Assembly: GCA_963717985.1 (NCBI GenBank)
Contig: CAVQYC010000005.1
Location: 434,001-498,000 of the forward strand
Source: BOG-1155 sp963717985
GTDB taxonomy: Bacteria > Desulfobacterota > Syntrophorhabdia > Syntrophorhabdales > WCHB1-27
DNA length: 64,000 nt
Direction of reading: 5' to 3'
Part shown: in pieces, positions 35,251-43,286 of the stretch
Layout of the letters: every line of letters starts with the position of its first letter
Numbering within the stretch: the first letter of the stretch is position 1
Program-made: the position numbers and the translations under genes
The notes under the pieces: generated by a model
The model's input: only the letters and a program-made list of their open reading frames with translations
What the model was told of the DNA's origin: nothing
Databases searched by the model: none

Positions 35251-35610
35251 TTATTGCGCTTGCGCCGCTTTGACCTTCGCGATAAGTGTCCCGAATCCTG
35301 CCGGATCGCTTACCGCCATGTCGGCGAGCGATTTACGGTCCAACCCGATGTTTTGCAGCTTCAATCCGTGGACAAACAGACCGTAGGGGATGCCGTATGA
35401 CCTGCATGCCGCATTTATTCTCGTTATCCATAAAGACCTGAAGTCCCGCTTCCTCTGCTTTCTGCCCGCAAACGCGTGCTGCATGGCCTTGAACACGGAC
35501 TGCTGCGCCACCTTGAAAACCGTGCGCCTCGCGCCGACCATGCCCCTGGCGGCCTTCATGATCTTTTTACGTCTGGCCCTTGCTTTTGTTCCTCTTTTAG
35601 CCCTTGGCAT
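35251..35610 (-). CDS. rplT: 50S ribosomal protein L20
   Basis: A 119-residue L20 with its basic N-terminal tail (MPRAKRGTKARARRKKIMKA) and conserved core RDFRSLWITRINAACRSYG. It binds 23S rRNA early in 50S assembly and in many bacteria represses its own operon by binding a leader RNA. The gene order infC-rpmI-rplT is conserved. Confidence 0.95.
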   Translation of the reverse strand: MPRAKRGTKARARRKKIMKAARGMVGARRTVFKVAQQSVFKAMQHAFAGRKQRKRDFRSLWITRINAACRSYGIPYGLFVHGLKLQNIGLDRKSLADMAVSDPAGFGTLIAKVKAAQAQ

Positions 35611-35629
35611 TTCTTTAACTCCTCATTAT

Positions 35630-35714
35630 CTTGGGGCTCAGCGCCCCCCTCCTCGGCGAAGCCTCCTGGGCACCCGCTCGCGGGTTGTCCCCGCTCAACT
35701 CGCTTCGTTCGTTC
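35630..35714 (-). repeat. structured repeat element, copy A (rpmI-rplT spacer)
   Basis: On the gene strand it contains a GAACGAAGCGAG block, the hairpin ACCCGCGAGCGGGT, the GGCTTCGCC tetraloop hairpin and GGGGCGCTGAGCCCC. The same blocks in the same order occur in copy B between infC and rpmI (35935-36012). The spacer is otherwise empty. Confidence 0.7.
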
Positions 35715-35720
35715 AGAACC

Positions 35721-35918
35721 TTACAGATAGGGGACTAACTTCTTCAAGTTCTTTTCATTCGTGGTGTGTGCCATTACCGTCTGTGAAAGGTTTCTCTTCC
35801 TCTTCGGCGATTTCGAAGAAAGGAGATGGCTGTGAAAGGCCCTTGACCGCTTGATTTTGCCGCTTGCGGTCTTTTTCACCCTCTTCGCCAGCCCCCTGTG
35901 TGATTTTAGCTTCGGCAT
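35721..35918 (-). CDS. rpmI: 50S ribosomal protein L35
   Basis: A 65-residue, strongly basic L35 (MPKLKSHRGLAKRVKKTASG, SHLLSSKSPKRKRNLSQ). It lies between infC and rplT as usual. A GAGGAGG site precedes the ATG. Unusually, both flanking spacers hold copies of one structured repeat. Confidence 0.93.
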   Translation of the reverse strand: MPKLKSHRGLAKRVKKTASGKIKRSRAFHSHLLSSKSPKRKRNLSQTVMAHTTNEKNLKKLVPYL

Positions 35919-35934
35919 TATTCCTCCTCAATTA

Positions 35935-36012
35935 CTGGGGCTCAGCGCCCCCTCCATCGGCAAAGCCGCCCGGGCACCCGCTTGCGGGTTGTCCCCCCTC
36001 GGCTCGCTTCGC
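35935..36012 (-). repeat. structured repeat element, copy B (infC-rpmI spacer)
   Basis: It begins immediately after the infC stop codon with GCGAAGCGAGCC, then GGGACAACCCGCAAGCGGGT, a GGCTTTGCC hairpin and GGGGCGCTGAGCCCC, ending about 15 nt before the rpmI start. It is closely similar to copy A (35630-35714). Confidence 0.7.
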
Positions 36013-36537
36013 TCACTTGGGCGCAAAAACTATGATTATGTTTCTGCCGTCGAACTTTGCTCTCTGTTCCACGTCACTCACGTCTTTCAGGGCGTCTATC
36101 ACCTTTACGGCGAGCTGTTCCCCCTTGTCCCTGTGGAGCACCTCTCTGCCTCTGAACATGATGGTGATCTTCACCTTATCGCCCTCACTCAGAAAGTCCC
36201 GCAGGTGTTTCAGCTTGAACTGAAGGTCGTGCTCTTCGATCTTCAGCCCCAGTTTCATCTCTTTCACCTGGATGATCGTCTGTTTTTTCTTGGCCTCGGC
36301 CGCCCTCTTCGCCGTCTGGTACTTGAACTTGCCATAGTCCATGATCCTGGCGACGGGGGGCACGGCTTTCGGCGAGACTTCGACCAGATCAAGCTCCTTC
36401 TCACGCGCCATTCTGATTGCATCATAAGTGGACGTGATGCCTACCATTGTGCCGTCCTCATCGATCAGCCTCACCTCTTTTGCCCTTATCTTCTCGTTGA
36501 TATTCGTGACATCCTTCACTTCTCTGGCGGATCCTAT
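36013..36537 (-). CDS. infC: translation initiation factor IF-3, probable AUA start
   Basis: A 174-residue IF-3 read from an ATA codon at 36537-36535. The N-domain contains NINEKIRAKEVRLIDEDGTM, the linker is lysine-rich (KFKYQTAKRAAEAKKKQTI), and the C-domain has VKITIMFRGREVLHRDKG. IF-3 prevents early subunit joining and proofreads start codons. The ATA has a textbook GGAGGT six nt upstream (overlapping the thrS stop), while the in-frame GTG at 36519 has no well-spaced site. Rare start codons on infC are a known device for autoregulation, because IF-3 discriminates against them. Confidence 0.88.
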   Translation of the reverse strand: MGSAREVKDVTNINEKIRAKEVRLIDEDGTMVGITSTYDAIRMAREKELDLVEVSPKAVPPVARIMDYGKFKYQTAKRAAEAKKKQTIIQVKEMKLGLKIEEHDLQFKLKHLRDFLSEGDKVKITIMFRGREVLHRDKGEQLAVKVIDALKDVSDVEQRAKFDGRNIIIVFAPK

Positions 36538-36541
36538 GAAT

Positions 36542-38440
36542 TCACCTCCTGGACGTATTCTCTTGCCTCACTCTCTCTATGAACTCGGCGGCACTTACGC
36601 CTTTCATCTCGGCGCCGTCTCGGCCCCTGACCGAAATGGTGCGCGTCTCCGTTTCCTTCCTTCCCAGTATAAGCATATAAGGGATTTTTCTCATGGTCCC
36701 TTCACGTATTTTAAAGCCCAATTTTTCGTTCCGCCCATCTACTTCGACCCTGATGTCGGCACCCGCGAGCATCTGCCGCAGCTCTTCCGCATAGGCAGCC
36801 TGCTCGTCCGTAATGGTGAGGACGAGGACCTGCAGCGGTGAGAGCCACAGCGGGAAGCGGCCCGCATAGTGCTCGATGAGTATGCCGATAAACCGCTCCA
36901 TAGCCCCGAGGATCACGCGGTGGAGCATTACCGGCCTCTTTCGCAGGCTGTCCTTGTCGGCGTAGTGGAGGTCAAAGCGCTCGGGCAGGGCAAAGTCAAG
37001 CTGGATGGTTGCACACTGCCACTTTCTGCCCAGGGCGTCCTTCAGCTTCACATCGATCTTCGGCCCGTAGAACGCGCCGTCTCCCTCGTTGATATCATAG
37101 GGGATAGACCTGTCGTCGAGGACGCTCTTCAATATGCTTTCCGCCTTGTCCCAGTCCTCGAGACGGCCTATGAAGTGCTCCTTCGGCCTGGTGCTGACCT
37201 CCAGCTCGTATTCGAACCCGAAGATCCCCATGACGTCGGCGACGAACGATACGATACTGTTTATCTCGTCGTGGAGCTGGTCCTGCCTGCAGAAAATATG
37301 GGCGTCATCCTGGGTGAATTCCCTGACCCTCAAAAGACCATGGAGCACTCCCGACAGCTCGTGCCGGTTGACGGTACCCAGCTCGAAGTAACGCAGGGGC
37401 AGGTCCCTGTAGCTCCTGAGCTGCGATTTATAGACCATGATATGGGCGACGCAATTCATGGGCTTCAGCCCGTACTCGACGTCATCCACCTTAGTGAAGT
37501 ACATGTTTTCCCGGTAGTTCTCATAGTGGCCGGACTTCTTCCACAAATCCACCTTGAGGATCTGCGGACCGATGACGAACTGATAACCCCGCTTCAGGTG
37601 TTCTTTCTTCTCGAAGTCTTCGAGGATGTAGCGAAGCAGGGCGCCGTTGGGGTGGTAGATGACGAGACCGGCGCCGACCTCGTCGGAGATGCTGAAAAGG
37701 TCGAGCTCCCTGCCGAGCCGCCTGTGGTCTCTCTTCCTGACCTCTTCAAGGAACGTCAGATGCTCCTGGAGGGCCCCCGCGCTCGGGAAAGCCGTCCCGT
37801 ATATCCTCGTCAGCATCTTGTTCTTTTCATCGCCTCTCCAATACGCGCCGGCAAGGCTGAGAAGCTTGAAAGCGGGTATCCTTCCCGTCGAGGGGAGGTG
37901 GGGGCCGCGGCAGAAGTCGGTAAAGCCGTCCTGTGTGTAGAGGCTCACCTGCTCATCGGGAATGGCGCTGATCAGCTCTACCTTGAAGGGCTCGCCCATG
38001 CCGTGGAACAGCTCGATTGCCTCCGTCCTGGAGACTACCCGCCGCGCGATGGGGATGTCCTTGTCGATGATCGCCTGCATCCTCTCTTCTATCCGGGGCA
38101 GGTCTTCCTCCGTAAAGCCGGGCTCGTAATCGAAGTCGTAGTAGAAGCCCGTCTCTATGGCCGGGCCGATTGTCACCTTTGCCTCCGGGAAGAGCTCCTT
38201 CACCGCCTCCGCCATGACGTGAGCGGTACTGTGGCGCAGGATATGCGTGCCTTCGGCGGAGTCTATATACACGGGCTCAAGGTCGCCTTCCCGCAGTGTG
38301 GAGGAGAGGTCGAGCAGCTCGCCTCCCGCCTTCACCGCAACGATTTCTTTTTCAAAGGCGCCGAGACCCTTGAGGAAATCGAGAAAACTGACGCTTCCGT
38401 CCGGAGCGGCGTATTCCTTGTCCCTAAATCGTACGATCAA
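36542..38440 (-). CDS. thrS: threonine--tRNA ligase
   Basis: A 632-residue class II synthetase. It has an N-terminal TGS domain (residues 1-60), the editing domain with HSTAHVMAEAVKELFP-type zinc-binding histidines (ILRHSTAHVMAEAVKELF), the catalytic domain with the zinc cysteine in MNCVAHIMVYKS, motif 2 RELSGVLHG-like HELSGVLHGLLRVREFTQDD, and motif 3 HRVILGAMERFIGILIEHY. A C-terminal anticodon domain follows. It is the first gene of the thrS-infC-rpmI-rplT-pheST operon; its stop overlaps the infC ribosome-binding site. Confidence 0.95.
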   Translation of the reverse strand: MIVRFRDKEYAAPDGSVSFLDFLKGLGAFEKEIVAVKAGGELLDLSSTLREGDLEPVYIDSAEGTHILRHSTAHVMAEAVKELFPEAKVTIGPAIETGFYYDFDYEPGFTEEDLPRIEERMQAIIDKDIPIARRVVSRTEAIELFHGMGEPFKVELISAIPDEQVSLYTQDGFTDFCRGPHLPSTGRIPAFKLLSLAGAYWRGDEKNKMLTRIYGTAFPSAGALQEHLTFLEEVRKRDHRRLGRELDLFSISDEVGAGLVIYHPNGALLRYILEDFEKKEHLKRGYQFVIGPQILKVDLWKKSGHYENYRENMYFTKVDDVEYGLKPMNCVAHIMVYKSQLRSYRDLPLRYFELGTVNRHELSGVLHGLLRVREFTQDDAHIFCRQDQLHDEINSIVSFVADVMGIFGFEYELEVSTRPKEHFIGRLEDWDKAESILKSVLDDRSIPYDINEGDGAFYGPKIDVKLKDALGRKWQCATIQLDFALPERFDLHYADKDSLRKRPVMLHRVILGAMERFIGILIEHYAGRFPLWLSPLQVLVLTITDEQAAYAEELRQMLAGADIRVEVDGRNEKLGFKIREGTMRKIPYMLILGRKETETRTISVRGRDGAEMKGVSAAEFIERVRQENTSRR

Positions 38441-38585
38441 AACTTACTCCCGTGTATGTTACCCAAGAAATCAAAAGGCATCAAATGATGCCCCTGTTGA
38501 AAGAATGCAACCTAAAGCACCGCAGTTCCGATTGTGTATTCCGCAGGCCAGGCACTTCCTCTTCGTATCGGCACACAACTGAGGT

Positions 38586-38615
38586 ATTTTACTGTTTTTT
38601 TCTTTGCCTTGTCAA
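38586..38615 (-). promoter_or_regulatory. probable thrS operon promoter
   Basis: On the minus strand TTGACA (38610-38615), 18 nt, TAAAAT (38586-38591). Transcription would start at about 38578, leaving a leader of about 140 nt before thrS. No T-box or other known riboswitch pattern is visible in that leader. Confidence 0.55.
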
Positions 38616-38726
38616 TTGATAATTGACCTCCAGCCCACCGCTTGTTTTTTCGATACAGGGATTTTCGATACAGAGATTGTAGCGTAATTTGTAAACACCG
38701 CTGGTGGACATCTCACCAGGAGCGAA

Positions 38727-38851
38727 ATGAACGTGGGTTCGGAGAAATCACACGAAAAAGAATTCGCCGGGCAGTATTCAAAAGCGTGCCGGAACCGGTA
38801 GGTGCTGTCGAAGAGTACACCCTTTTTGGTAACGAGAACCCCAAGCCCTAA
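38727..38851 (+). pseudogene. fragment of an IS630 transposase (C-terminal end)
   Basis: The frame gives FGEITRKRIRRAVFKSVPEP and NENPKP, matching the stretch around the last catalytic Glu and C-terminal end of the intact copy (27361-28443), with point changes and a premature stop. There are no inverted repeats around it. It marks an older insertion next to the thrS promoter. Confidence 0.75.
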
Positions 38852-39073
38852 AAGGCCGCCTCACGCCATTCCAACATCTTAATGAGCGGCGTTCAGGAGG
38901 AACCACTGTATTCCGGGCCATGCCACGGTTTCATCGCGTTATCTTTATAATATTGACCCTCTGTTCGTAATATCTATTGACGAACTATGGGTTACTATTG
39001 TAATATTGAGCGTCATTCAGTTATTATACTTTAGATAATTAAGGCGTATTTTGGTAATTATCCTCTGGGTATA

Positions 39074-39688
39074 CCCCCGGCTCTGCCGGGGGACTCCAAA
39101 AGTTTGACATTTTCGGGAATATAAAAGAAAACCTCCTCCAATGTGAACCGCTCGAAGTTACACAAGGAGGAGGCCTTAGTGAATAACTTTCAGAGTTTAA
39201 ATCACACCAGGTGGGATTGCAAGTTCCATGTGGTGTGGATACCGAAGTACAGGAAGAGGGCACTCTACGGGCAGCTCAGGAAACAGTTAGCGCCGGTGCT
39301 CAAGGAGCTGGCGAATCAGAAGGAAAGCGAAGTATTGGAAGGGCGTCTCGTAGAGGATCACGTACACATGCTCATATCAATACCGCCCAAGTATGCCGTC
39401 GCCCAAGTTATAGGCTACATCAAGGGGAAGAGCGCCATATGGATCGCCCGTACGTGCGGAAGGAGAAAAAACTTCATCGGCCAGAATTTTTGGGCCAGGG
39501 GCTACTATGTGACAACGGCAGGATTGGATGAAGAAACGGTCCGCGACTACATCAGAAAGCAGGAAGACGAGGATAAGAAGCTCGATCAGCTCAAGATGTT
39601 CGACGAGTAGGGCTACCTTTAGGTAGCTCACGGTGTTTAACCGCTTTGAGCGGTTCACATATTTTCAAACCCCCGGCTCTGCCGGGGG
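39074..39688 (+). mobile_element. IS200-type insertion sequence
   Basis: Identical 19-nt hairpins CCCCCGGCTCTGCCGGGGG lie at 39074-39092 and 39670-39688, the subterminal structures recognised by HUH transposases. There are no terminal inverted repeats and no target duplication, as expected for IS200/IS605. Two smaller hairpins after the gene (around 39613-39628 and 39640-39656) may also belong to the right end. The true ends lie a few bases outside these limits. Confidence 0.8.
39179..39610 (+). CDS. tnpA: IS200-family HUH transposase TnpA
   Basis: A 143-residue Y1 transposase. The N-terminal half has HTRWDCKFHVVWIPKYRKRAL, the metal-binding HUH motif is HVHMLISIPP, and the catalytic tyrosine is in GLDEETVRDYIRKQ. 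It makes single-strand cuts at folded DNA ends. The GTG at 39179 is chosen because AAGGAGG lies about 8 nt upstream; a GTG at 39143 in frame is upstream of that site. There is no tnpB, so this is IS200 rather than IS605. Confidence 0.88.
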   Translation: MNNFQSLNHTRWDCKFHVVWIPKYRKRALYGQLRKQLAPVLKELANQKESEVLEGRLVEDHVHMLISIPPKYAVAQVIGYIKGKSAIWIARTCGRRKNFIGQNFWARGYYVTTAGLDEETVRDYIRKQEDEDKKLDQLKMFDE

Positions 39689-39814
39689 ATGAGTGATTTG
39701 AATGACACTCAATTATGAAGGCGCCTTGGGAAGGAAAAGAAGGTTACGGAAGGGCAAAGCCGAGTGAGAAGAACCGGCCCGCTGCGTGCGGAGATTGAAG
39801 AGGAGGTCAGACAA

Positions 39815-41878
39815 ATGGCGGAAAAGGATGTGGGCAAAGCCTTCACCGGATGTGCGCTCTGTTACCACAGTTGCGGGGTGGAGGTATCGGTTTCTAATGG
39901 AACGGTGATCGGTGTCCGGGGACAGGAGTCCCATCCCGTCAACAAGGGAAGGCTGTGTCCCAAGGGAGAGGCGATGGTCGAGCACCTGTATCACCCGGAC
40001 CGGCTCAAATACCCTCTCAAGAGGGTGGGAGACGAGTGGCAAAGGGTTTCATGGGAGCAGGCGCTCTCGGAGATTGCGGCCAAGCTGAGCGAGCTGAAAG
40101 AGAAGTACGGCCCTTCGGTGCTCGCCTTCTTCTGCGGCTCCATAGGGGTCGAGAACCTGGAGATGATCTCCCTGACCCACAGGTTCAAGGCGGCCTTCGG
40201 TTCTCCCAATTTCTTCTCGGTGGAAAGCATCTGCTACAGGATGAGGATCAGGGCCAGACAGATTACCTTCGGAAAATACCCCGTGGAAGAGATGGACTCG
40301 AACCTCTATCTCCTGTGGGGCCATAACCCGGCGGCCTCTGACTTCCCCCTCTCCCTCGCTCTGGAGGAAAACCTGAAAAAGGGCGCGAGGCTGATCGTTA
40401 TCGATCCGAGAAGGATCCCCATCGCGGACAAGGCGGAGATGTACGTGGCCATAAGGCCCGGCACCGACGGCGCCTTGGCCCTCGCGATGATGAACGTGAT
40501 GATCAACGAAAAACGCTACGACGCGGACTTTGTGGAGAAATATACCTACGGCTTCGACAAGCTCGTCCCCCATGTCCAGCCCTACACACCGGAATGGGCG
40601 GAAAAGATTACCCGGGTGAAGGCGGATGACATCAGGATCCTCGCCCGTCGCTTCGCGTCGACGCGGGGGGCAAGCATCTTTCACGGCACGTGCACGCAGG
40701 ACCAGTGTGCAAATGGTAGCCAGACCGACCGGGCCATGGCCATACTTCAGGTGCTTACCGGCAATATTAATGTCCCGGGTGGGTGGGTGATAAGTCCCCG
40801 GCTGAGACTCCAGGACGTGAGCCTTCCCTTCCCCGGCAAGCCCCTCGGAGCGGAGGAATACCCGCTCTTCTACGAGCTGTGGGGGAGAACGAGCCCTTAC
40901 GCGGTCATGAACATGGTGCCCGAGAGCGTGCCTGACAAGCTTAAGGCCTTTATCGTCGCCGGAGGAAATCCCCTCGTCACTATGCCCGATTCCAACGCCC
41001 TGAGGGAGGCATTTCGGAAGCTGGACCTCGTTGTCGTATATGAACAGTTCATGACGGAGACCGCGGAATTCGCCCATTACGTACTGCCGGCCAGTAACCA
41101 ACTCGAGTTCTGGGGCCTTGCGTATAACTATAACGTCTGTCACTGCGTCCCCTACCTGATGCTGAGACGGCCTCTCATCGAGCCGTACTATGAATGCCGG
41201 TCGATCCGGGACGTCTACACCGCCCTGGCCGGGAAACTCGGCTTCGGCGACAAGTTCCCGTGGAAATCGGACGAAGAGGTGGTGGCCCACGAACTCGCGC
41301 CATGCTCCGTCGATTTCAAGACCCTACTCGAAAAACCTGAAGGGGCCATCTACCAGGAGAAAGAGTATTCTATCGGCAACCGCACCTTTGCGACCCCGAC
41401 AGGCAAGATCGAGATATACAGCGAAGCCTTCGCGAAGGTCGGGTTCGACCCGATTCCCACCTACCGCGAACCCGACAAGAGTCCGCAGGGGTCCCGGTGG
41501 GCAGAGCTTGGAGAGAGATATCCCCTGATCCTCTCCACCGGCACGCGGGATTATTACTTTAACGGCAGCATGCTCCACAACCTGAAATCCCTCCAGCTCT
41601 GGTCGCCTTTCCCTAAGGCGGAGCTGGGACCAAAGACCGCCGAGCAGTATGGGATAGGGCATGGAGACGACGTCGTCGTCGAGACGGACCGGGGGTGGGT
41701 CAAGATGAAGGCATCCGTTGATGAGCGAACGATGGAGGGGGTCGTCCTCGTGCCTCACGGGTGGCCAGGAGAAGGCAACTGTAACCTCCTCACGGATTGC
41801 AACTGCAGGGAACCGATCATGGGATATCCCCAGTGGAAGGGACTCCTGTGCAATATCAGAAAAGCGGACATGCCTTGA
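39815..41878 (+). CDS. molybdopterin (bis-MGD) oxidoreductase, single-subunit type
   Basis: A 687-residue member of the DMSO-reductase superfamily. The N-terminal [4Fe-4S] motif is CALCYHSC with the fourth Cys in GRLCPKG. The probable metal ligand is a Cys in SVESICYRMRIRARQ. Pterin-binding segments include LLWGHNPAASDFPL, VIDPRRIPIADKAEM and CTQDQCANGSQTDRA. The C-terminal domain ends with VLVPHGWPGEGN. No FeS-ferredoxin or membrane subunit follows, unlike formate dehydrogenase or thiosulfate reductase. A close paralogue lies at 58965-61016 in the aromatic cluster. The ATG at 39815 has GGAGGT 8 nt upstream. The substrate is unknown. Confidence 0.85.
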   Translation: MAEKDVGKAFTGCALCYHSCGVEVSVSNGTVIGVRGQESHPVNKGRLCPKGEAMVEHLYHPDRLKYPLKRVGDEWQRVSWEQALSEIAAKLSELKEKYGPSVLAFFCGSIGVENLEMISLTHRFKAAFGSPNFFSVESICYRMRIRARQITFGKYPVEEMDSNLYLLWGHNPAASDFPLSLALEENLKKGARLIVIDPRRIPIADKAEMYVAIRPGTDGALALAMMNVMINEKRYDADFVEKYTYGFDKLVPHVQPYTPEWAEKITRVKADDIRILARRFASTRGASIFHGTCTQDQCANGSQTDRAMAILQVLTGNINVPGGWVISPRLRLQDVSLPFPGKPLGAEEYPLFYELWGRTSPYAVMNMVPESVPDKLKAFIVAGGNPLVTMPDSNALREAFRKLDLVVVYEQFMTETAEFAHYVLPASNQLEFWGLAYNYNVCHCVPYLMLRRPLIEPYYECRSIRDVYTALAGKLGFGDKFPWKSDEEVVAHELAPCSVDFKTLLEKPEGAIYQEKEYSIGNRTFATPTGKIEIYSEAFAKVGFDPIPTYREPDKSPQGSRWAELGERYPLILSTGTRDYYFNGSMLHNLKSLQLWSPFPKAELGPKTAEQYGIGHGDDVVVETDRGWVKMKASVDERTMEGVVLVPHGWPGEGNCNLLTDCNCREPIMGYPQWKGLLCNIRKADMP

Positions 41879-41929
41879 GAGCAATTTTCTTAAAGATGCG
41901 AGAAAAGCACATTTTCGGGTGGAGGCAAC

Positions 41930-42556
41930 ATGGGTAGTATCGTTTCCTACAGGTTTGAAGAATACACCGCGATGGTAAAGTCTTTTCACGGCTGCGCAGC
42001 CCCTGGCGTCATAATAGGCGGTTTCATGGTCGACCTTGCTTACAGGAGCCTGCCCGAGGGGGAAGTGTACGATGTCATCTGTGAGACGGCAAAATGTCTG
42101 CCCGACGCAGTCCAGCTCCTGACCCCTTGCTCCATAGGGAACAGGTGGCTCAAGATCATCGATGTGGGTCGATATGCGCTGACTTTCTATGAAAAAAGAA
42201 CGGGGACGGGGGTACGCGTCTACCTCGATTGCGCCAAGCTGGAGAGTTGGCCGGAAATAAGGGCCTGGTATCTGAAGCTCAAGCCAAAGGACGCGCAGGA
42301 CGACGACGTGCTTCTCCGTCAGATCAGGGAAGCGGGAAGAGAGATGTGCAGCGTCGAGAGGGTCCAGGTCTCTCCCGGCTTCTTCAAAAAACAACAAAGC
42401 GGTCCGATTTCCATCTGTCCCTCGTGCGGTGAAGCCTATCATGCCGTTGACGGCGCCGTCTGCCCCGCCTGCAAGGGCGGGGTGCTGCCCTATCCGTCAG
42501 GAAACGCCTTTTGCGAGAAGGAACCCGTGGGCGGGGTCGTGGGCCGGCGCGGATGA
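41930..42556 (+). CDS. FmdE-family protein with C-terminal zinc ribbon
   Basis: A 208-residue protein with the FmdE signature FHGCAAPGVIIGGFMVD (about residues 19-35) and a second cysteine-containing TPCSIGNRW, then a C-terminal zinc finger CPSCGEAYHAVDGAVCPAC (about 163-181). FmdE-like proteins often sit beside molybdenum or tungsten enzymes and may bind a metal or cofactor for them; their function is not settled. It lies 51 nt after the molybdopterin enzyme gene, with GGAGG before the ATG, so they are probably co-transcribed. Confidence 0.8.
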   Translation: MGSIVSYRFEEYTAMVKSFHGCAAPGVIIGGFMVDLAYRSLPEGEVYDVICETAKCLPDAVQLLTPCSIGNRWLKIIDVGRYALTFYEKRTGTGVRVYLDCAKLESWPEIRAWYLKLKPKDAQDDDVLLRQIREAGREMCSVERVQVSPGFFKKQQSGPISICPSCGEAYHAVDGAVCPACKGGVLPYPSGNAFCEKEPVGGVVGRRG

Positions 42557-42596
42557 GGGGGTCCTCACCGGGGCCGCTGCCGGGGGGAGGCGATCA

Positions 42597-43067
42597 ATGG
42601 AGGAGTGTGAAAACCTAAGGATAGCTCCCGAAGTGGAGTTGACTCTCGAAAGGAGGGGAATCAGGGCGGAGGACATCCGGAAGGTGCTGGTCCACGCCCT
42701 GAAGACGGGGGAGGTTTACACGCACCGCGTCACCGGCCATTACCTGGCCTATGACCGGCCGTCGAGCATCACCTATTGGGTGGAGTACGGGATCGAGGAC
42801 AGGTCATATCGGATCTACAACGCGTACTCCCATCGCATGAAGATCCTCCACGGATTCAACATGCCCGCAAAGCGGAAGGAAGCCGCGGAATGGATCTGCG
42901 CGAAATGCGGCCTTGTACTGGAGCTGGCCACGGTCAAGCTGGCCTACCTCGATGAGACCTTTGGAGCCGACATTCCAGTGTGCTCCTCCTGCGGACGCGT
43001 ATACATCAGCGAGAGTGACGCCGTCGAAAAGATAGCCCTGGCGGAAAAAATGCTCGAAGATAAATAA
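42597..43067 (+). CDS. CxxC-containing protein linked to the molybdenum enzyme
   Basis: A 156-residue protein. The N-terminal part (residues 1-95) has a mixed alpha/beta pattern with ITYWVEYGIEDRSYRIYNAY. The C-terminal part carries two CxxC pairs, ICAKCGLVLEL and VCSSCGRVYISESDAVEKI, likely a zinc or iron site. It recalls small redox-type proteins encoded beside molybdenum enzyme genes in sulfate reducers, but I cannot name it with certainty. GGAGG lies 7 nt before the ATG. It closes a three-gene unit with the molybdopterin enzyme and the FmdE-like gene. Confidence 0.65.
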   Translation: MEECENLRIAPEVELTLERRGIRAEDIRKVLVHALKTGEVYTHRVTGHYLAYDRPSSITYWVEYGIEDRSYRIYNAYSHRMKILHGFNMPAKRKEAAEWICAKCGLVLELATVKLAYLDETFGADIPVCSSCGRVYISESDAVEKIALAEKMLEDK

Positions 43068-43286
43068 ACGGTGGATTTGCGTATAAACGTTATATTTGAC
43101 ATATCAAATAGAATTCTGCAAGAATTATTGTGTATAACGCGGAAAATACGGACACGCGCAATAAGGGCGCGATCGCGAAGCATCCAGGAAGGATCAGGTT
43201 GACATGTCGAGAAAGAAAACGAAGAAACAACAGATAGTACAGGCAGCCATAGAGGTGTTCGGCAGGAAAAACTTTCAGGAAGCTAC

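Noticed and set aside
36869..38488. 539-codon open frame on the plus strand
   Set aside because: It is antisense to thrS, whose family motifs are complete; it is a GC-rich shadow frame without a ribosome-binding site.
40049..41290. Long minus-strand frame over the molybdopterin enzyme gene (and a similar one at 59322-60590)
   Set aside because: Both paralogous genes give the same kind of antisense frame, as expected from shared codon usage; no independent evidence of coding.
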